A DNA stretch of 26,483 nucleotides, from the NCBI GenBank assembly GCA_015522385.1, contig WAMJ01000019.1, forward strand, positions 1 through 26,483. The letters run 5' to 3'. The position numbers and the translations under genes are program-made. Source of the stretch: Candidatus Heimdallarchaeota archaeon (lineage in GTDB: Archaea > Asgardarchaeota > Heimdallarchaeia > Heimdallarchaeales > Kariarchaeaceae). The notes below the pieces were generated by a model, which saw only the letters and a program-made list of their open reading frames with translations, did no database searches and was not told the origin of the DNA. Below are positions 22,743 to 26,483 of the stretch, in pieces; position 1 is the stretch's first letter; every line of letters starts with the position of its first letter.

Positions 22743-23825
22743 ATGGGTCTGAATGAACTAAATTCGACATCATTGGTAATAATGGGTCTTGTCATCCTGT
22801 TCTACATAGTGACAATTGCTGTGTCGACAGTTGTATATAGAAAGTACAGATACGTTGGTCATCTATGGCTGGTCTTGTCCTTCTCCCTATTTTTCTTAGG
22901 ATACCTCTCTAGACCTGCATTATTGATCTTCCCAGACGATCAATCCTTTCTAATTTGGACGGTGGGAAATATCCTACTAATGGGCGGAATTCTTGGGATA
23001 ATCCTCGTCTCGCTCATTAGCCAATACGATCGTCTCCCCTTTCGTTCCCATCTTATCTCCGCTCTCGTCGGAATAATCATGGGACTACTTGCCTCTCGCT
23101 CTAATGTGACAATAACATATGATGCAAATGGTATCAATGCCAAGTACACCCCAATTGTAGGCATATTCTCCCTCCTTCTCCTGATTCTCTTCATCAGCTA
23201 TATCCTCAGACCGCTGGTGATCAAGCTTCGATCTGACTTCTCTATCATCAAGAAATCACATGTAATTTTACTTCTTATAGCTTATACTCTAAATATTCTC
23301 TGGGTCTTCCTGACCGCATTTACACAGTACCAGATAATACGAGAGATTAGACCTCTTATTTTCGCCACGGGAATGATGTTCTGGAGTCTGTCACTTCTGT
23401 CCAACCCCCTGAGTCTGGCATTCACAACCACCAAGGTTCAGACTGTTATTGTGGCGAACAAATATGGTTTACCACTGGTTTCCGTAGACATGGAGACAGG
23501 GGAGGAGATGGATTCCACCCTACTTGTCGGTCTCCTCAGTGCTGTCAAGACGAGTATGGAATCGGTAGTGGGTGACGTCTCTCTCAAATCCGTCATCTTT
23601 CACGATTCCCTCCTCTTATTCATGCAGGGCAAGCATACCATCCTCATATTTGTACTTAACGGCAGTATCTCAAGCAACCTTGAGCTCATCGGTAGGTATT
23701 ATATACTCGATTTTGAAGAAAAGTACAGATCCGATCTGACAAAGGAGGATGATACGGTATATTCAGATACATTCCAACCCGAAATAGAGAATATCAAGCA
23801 GATTATGCACGAGGTCTATATCTAG
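22743..23825 (+). CDS. Seven-helix membrane protein with C-terminal roadblock/longin-like domain
   Basis: A 360-residue protein. Seven hydrophobic helices (about 10-32, 40-62, 69-93, 103-118, 135-160, 172-196 and 203-228) resemble the sensor part of seven-helix histidine kinases. No kinase domain follows. Residues about 235-332 form a soluble alpha/beta domain (VIVANKYGLPLVSVDMETG, a helix LLVGLLSAVKTSMESVVG, paired strands, and a last helix ending FEEKYRSDL). This order fits roadblock/LC7 or longin folds, which bind small GTPases and are common in Asgard and other archaea. The start ATG has GAGGAG 9 bases upstream and a TATA-like stretch about 22697-22706. No GTPase gene is adjacent. Confidence 0.68.
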   Translation: MGLNELNSTSLVIMGLVILFYIVTIAVSTVVYRKYRYVGHLWLVLSFSLFFLGYLSRPALLIFPDDQSFLIWTVGNILLMGGILGIILVSLISQYDRLPFRSHLISALVGIIMGLLASRSNVTITYDANGINAKYTPIVGIFSLLLLILFISYILRPLVIKLRSDFSIIKKSHVILLLIAYTLNILWVFLTAFTQYQIIREIRPLIFATGMMFWSLSLLSNPLSLAFTTTKVQTVIVANKYGLPLVSVDMETGEEMDSTLLVGLLSAVKTSMESVVGDVSLKSVIFHDSLLLFMQGKHTILIFVLNGSISSNLELIGRYYILDFEEKYRSDLTKEDDTVYSDTFQPEIENIKQIMHEVYI

Positions 23826-24332
23826 AATCATTTATGTCTCTTTGTCGGATATATATCTCGCATTTTGACAACTTGGAAAAATGGCGGATAGCCCATACTA
23901 TACGCAAAATATTGATGGTTCGTTCAAGACGAGGGGAATCCTTATACTGGATGTGGGGATTTAATACATTCATAAATAGAATTTCAAGAACTATACTGTA
24001 AGAGATTCTTCATAGTTTTTGTGGACGATAAACACCATGGGGAAACCGACTTTGGTTTATAACACAAGAAGTCAAGCGTAGGGCTGCAGATCTCATGATG
24101 ATATCATTATACAACAATATAATTGCTTCTCCCCCTGAATTTTTGACCCGAACTACTACATCTCAGACACATCCTGAGAAAACGTAAGAATAGTATACGG
24201 AAAGATGTATGAAGTATATTGGGCTATCCAAATCATCTAGTACATAGCCACAATGTTAGTACACTCTTGCTCTTATGAGTCAAAATTATTTTCTGAGAAA
24301 TAGTTAACCGTTGATGTATTATACATTCACGA
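23826..24332. other. Non-coding gap between convergent genes
   Basis: About 500 A/T-rich bases. The longest plausible start-to-stop frame is 27 codons (ATG at 23881, TAA near 23964), without support. A CTCAG...CTGAG inverted repeat lies near 24162-24178. A TGATGAT box near 24097 and a CTGA near 24136 lack the inner D' and C' boxes of a C/D RNA. Nothing firm. Confidence 0.45.
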
Positions 24333-25520
24333 TTAGAACTTCTTGGGCTTCTTAAGTACCCAAACTGACTCCAGTTGGTGGGCCTTGACTGATCCAAAGT
24401 ACTTGGAAGTTACCTTCTCTATCTCAGATTTTGTGGGTAGGTCTACGAATCCTTTGGAATTACAGAACAGCGAGTACAGCGGTAGAGGGAAGTCGTCCGA
24501 GTAACTAGTTGGTTGGAAGAGTATCACCACTCCCTTTTCATGGATCATTTCGCTGATTCTCTTGGTCATTAACTCCCGTTTGTCGGATTGAAGGAAATTG
24601 TAGATGTGAGAGACAATGAAGATGTCAATTGACCGTATCTGATTTCCGAACTTCTCGTACCAGTTCTCACTATCGGTGATGACCTTGAGGTTGTCCTTCA
24701 CTCTTAACTGTTGAGTATGGGGGTTGCTTCTGTTCTCGATGAGGTAGGATCTCAAATTGATCTTTGTCCGAGCAATATTGATCGAGGAATTATCACATCC
24801 ATGAAGGGCGATCTGTGGTCCAGGATATTTGTGGTTAATGTAGTCGAGGAAATGGACGAGAGAATGACCCGCTCCTCCGTGTAAACTCATTATCTCGATT
24901 GTCTCACTGGACTTGAACTTCAGATTGTCCTTGAGAATATAATCGGTCGCCTCTTTTCTCGATGCTTGGAACAGGTGATCTTGGAACATGGCTTCCGAGA
25001 CGAAAGCCCAGCCACGGTCTCCCATGTCAATGGATCCATCTCCGATCTTGAGGCTCTCGGTCAGGTGGGGGATGATATCTTCACCAGCGTAGACGAGGTA
25101 CTTATTGGTTCGAAGGATCTCGTTGTACTCTCTAGCGTCAAGCGGTGGGATATCTTCATGGTACATGTAGTATCTCACACCGTCTTTCTTCTTACTCTTA
25201 AGAGCTCCATCTTTGACAAATGAGCTGAAGATTCTCTCGGTGACCTGCAATCCGTATGGGGATATCTGGAATCCTGCGTCCATGAGGAACTTGGTGTTTG
25301 TCACACCGTCTTTCTCCGTTAGGATTTCCTTACCCGTCTTCCCAGATGGGAACTTCGTCTCCATCAGAGTCTTGAAGGCGAGATGGTTGAAGTGGGCGAA
25401 CACGACTGAGAGGTTCTTACCAGCCTCTGAGGAGGTAAGTCTTTTGAGTGATGAGTCGAATACAGCACCCTTGACGATCTGCCAGAAGAGTGCGGATGTT
25501 GGTCTTGTACTTGTCGGCAT
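24333..25520 (-). CDS. Winged-helix / class I S-adenosylmethionine methyltransferase
   Basis: A 395-residue protein. The N-terminal part (about 40-120) has a winged-helix pattern (FPSGKTGKEILTE, a recognition-type helix NTKFLMDAGFQIS, and a wing KSKKKDGVRYYMY). The C-terminal part is a Rossmann methyltransferase with motif I as IEIMSLHGGAGHS (208-220) and an acidic motif GCDNS (241-245). The layout resembles small-molecule O-methyltransferases with an N-terminal winged helix for dimerisation, so a DNA-binding role is not implied. The ATG is preceded by GAGGTGA at 4 bases, just after the stop of the upstream gene, 9 bases away; the two form an operon. Substrate unknown. Confidence 0.75.
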   Translation of the reverse strand: MPTSTRPTSALFWQIVKGAVFDSSLKRLTSSEAGKNLSVVFAHFNHLAFKTLMETKFPSGKTGKEILTEKDGVTNTKFLMDAGFQISPYGLQVTERIFSSFVKDGALKSKKKDGVRYYMYHEDIPPLDAREYNEILRTNKYLVYAGEDIIPHLTESLKIGDGSIDMGDRGWAFVSEAMFQDHLFQASRKEATDYILKDNLKFKSSETIEIMSLHGGAGHSLVHFLDYINHKYPGPQIALHGCDNSSINIARTKINLRSYLIENRSNPHTQQLRVKDNLKVITDSENWYEKFGNQIRSIDIFIVSHIYNFLQSDKRELMTKRISEMIHEKGVVILFQPTSYSDDFPLPLYSLFCNSKGFVDLPTKSEIEKVTSKYFGSVKAHQLESVWVLKKPKKF

Positions 25521-25529
25521 AATTTCACC

Positions 25530-26435
25530 TCAGTTAACAAAGGAGAGCTTTGTCTCGAACTGCTGGATGAGCAGGAAATATCCGAGAGTATTGACAATGA
25601 CCTCCTCTTCGAGTGCCCCTTCTCGCATGAAGTCACGAAGTACCTCTTGGATCTCTGACATCTTTACCTGTTCAAGAGTGCTTAGCTTCTTAGCTATATT
25701 GGCAACGTCCTTGGAATCAACACTCGGCACCCTGATGGTCTCACCGTATCTTGCAATCTTCTGTAAGCTATCTCTATATGGTATGAGAATTGCCGATCTA
25801 TCCATCAAGGTGGCGAGGATTGTCTCGTCTGTATATGTCGGTGGGAAATGTGCGCGGTCGTCGATGAATTTCAGGATCTCAGGTATGAGATCTACATGTA
25901 GATCAGGTGCGAGCTCGAGGTACTTGATGAAGACCGTGATCCATTCACCCGTGTTATTCATAAGCTCATCAGAATCACCATACGGGTCAGTGACATGGAT
26001 GATCTTGCAGGTGACCGCACCGATCGAGCTTTTGTATTCCTGCTCCTTGTAGGGTATGGCATCTGTCTCGTCATTCTCGAGGATGAACTTGATGTTCCCT
26101 CCCTTGGACTCCAACTCCAATTTCATCCAAGAATGCCAAGTATGTCTTGTGTTGAGCTCCTTGATCTTCATACCAGGGATTGGAATCAGTGGCGCAGAGC
26201 TCTGCTTCTTCCGTGAAATTTTAATCAGAGAGTTTGTCCTCACATGGAAGTTCGCGTCTACCGAGAGCTTCACACCATGCACGTCCTCATCATCTCCGTG
26301 GATATCTATGTATGTGGCTAGTCCGTTAATTCCTATCTCCCTCCTCTGCAAGTGCAAATCTGGATCAATTTTAAGTCTCTGATTCTGCTTGCAGTGAGTG
26401 CAGAGGTAACTGACCTCACGTAGTTGTTCTTCCAT
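25530..26435 (-). CDS. Uncharacterised protein with N-terminal CxxC, first gene of the methyltransferase operon
   Basis: 301 residues from the ATG at 26433-26435. A TTG at 26439-26441 would add two residues. The N-terminus has CTHC (12-15), one half of a possible zinc site; I see no clear second pair. A beta-rich region (about 28-160) has GINGLATYIDIHG, VHGVKLSVDANFHVRTN and WMKLELES. A helical region (about 175-301) follows. No family recognised. A TATA-like element (TATAAAG on the minus strand) near 26461-26467 suggests a transcription start at about 26439, so the mRNA is nearly leaderless. It precedes the methyltransferase gene by 9 bases, so the two products probably act together. Confidence 0.75.
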   Translation of the reverse strand: MEEQLREVSYLCTHCKQNQRLKIDPDLHLQRREIGINGLATYIDIHGDDEDVHGVKLSVDANFHVRTNSLIKISRKKQSSAPLIPIPGMKIKELNTRHTWHSWMKLELESKGGNIKFILENDETDAIPYKEQEYKSSIGAVTCKIIHVTDPYGDSDELMNNTGEWITVFIKYLELAPDLHVDLIPEILKFIDDRAHFPPTYTDETILATLMDRSAILIPYRDSLQKIARYGETIRVPSVDSKDVANIAKKLSTLEQVKMSEIQEVLRDFMREGALEEEVIVNTLGYFLLIQQFETKLSFVN

Positions 26436-26460
26436 CAGCAATTGAAAATGGGACGTTCTG

Positions 26461-26469
26461 CTTTATATT
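26461..26469 (-). promoter_or_regulatory. TATA-like box for the CxxC/methyltransferase operon
   Basis: AATATAAAG on the minus strand lies about 30 bases from the ATG at 26435. Confidence 0.4.
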
Positions 26470-26483
26470 GATTCCCCATGGAG

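Noticed and set aside
23881..23964. 27-codon frame
   Set aside because: No ribosome site, no similarity, and within the length expected by chance in A/T-rich DNA.
24097..24140. C/D-box small RNA
   Set aside because: A C-like and a D-like box are present, but inner D' and C' boxes and a terminal stem are missing.

Overview
The window is archaeal chromosome. It encodes ribosomal protein L40e (archaea and eukaryotes only), a tRNA gene without encoded CCA, archaeal-type pilus genes and a 2-phosphoglycerate-kinase-like enzyme. Many start codons sit about 26 bases downstream of a TATA-like box, which is the signature of leaderless archaeal transcripts. A JAMM-domain protein and a roadblock/longin-like domain would fit an Asgard-type lineage, but nothing here proves the phylum.

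Layout. (1) 1-1030: a membrane-bound processive family-2 glycosyltransferase, cut by the left edge. (2) 1031-7000: an accessory region around a tRNA-Val gene. It holds a solitary C5-cytosine DNA methyltransferase, degenerate tandem repeats, a small basic ORF coupled to a minimal nucleotidyltransferase (toxin-antitoxin-like), a Uma2 nuclease gene broken by an in-frame TAG, a possible transposase remnant, a candidate structured ncRNA, a DUF3800 gene broken by an in-frame TAA, and a DinB-like gene. (3) 7118-11551: L40e, then three tandem divergent phosphohexomutase paralogues, each apparently with its own leaderless promoter. (4) 11597-16257: a pilus/secretion ATPase, an aminoglycoside-phosphotransferase-fold kinase, and a divergent pair of 2-phosphoglycerate-kinase-like genes, one of which has lost its Walker A lysine. 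(5) 16254-22645: a membrane-anchored JAMM protein divergent from a pilus operon with two TadC/FlaJ-like membrane proteins, a coiled-coil protein and three pilin-like proteins, followed by an AIG1/FAR-17a-like membrane protein. (6) 22743-26441: a seven-helix membrane protein with a roadblock/longin-like tail, and a two-gene operon of a CxxC protein and a winged-helix methyltransferase.

A working picture for 7-22 kb is surface biology. The phosphohexomutases would supply activated sugars, the glycosyltransferase would polymerise or attach sugar, and the ATPase with two membrane subunits would assemble filaments of sequon-rich pilin-like proteins. The 1-7 kb region looks like a plastic defence and mobile-element zone beside a tRNA, with several genes in decay. 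I see no CRISPR array, rRNA, intact insertion sequence or replication origin.
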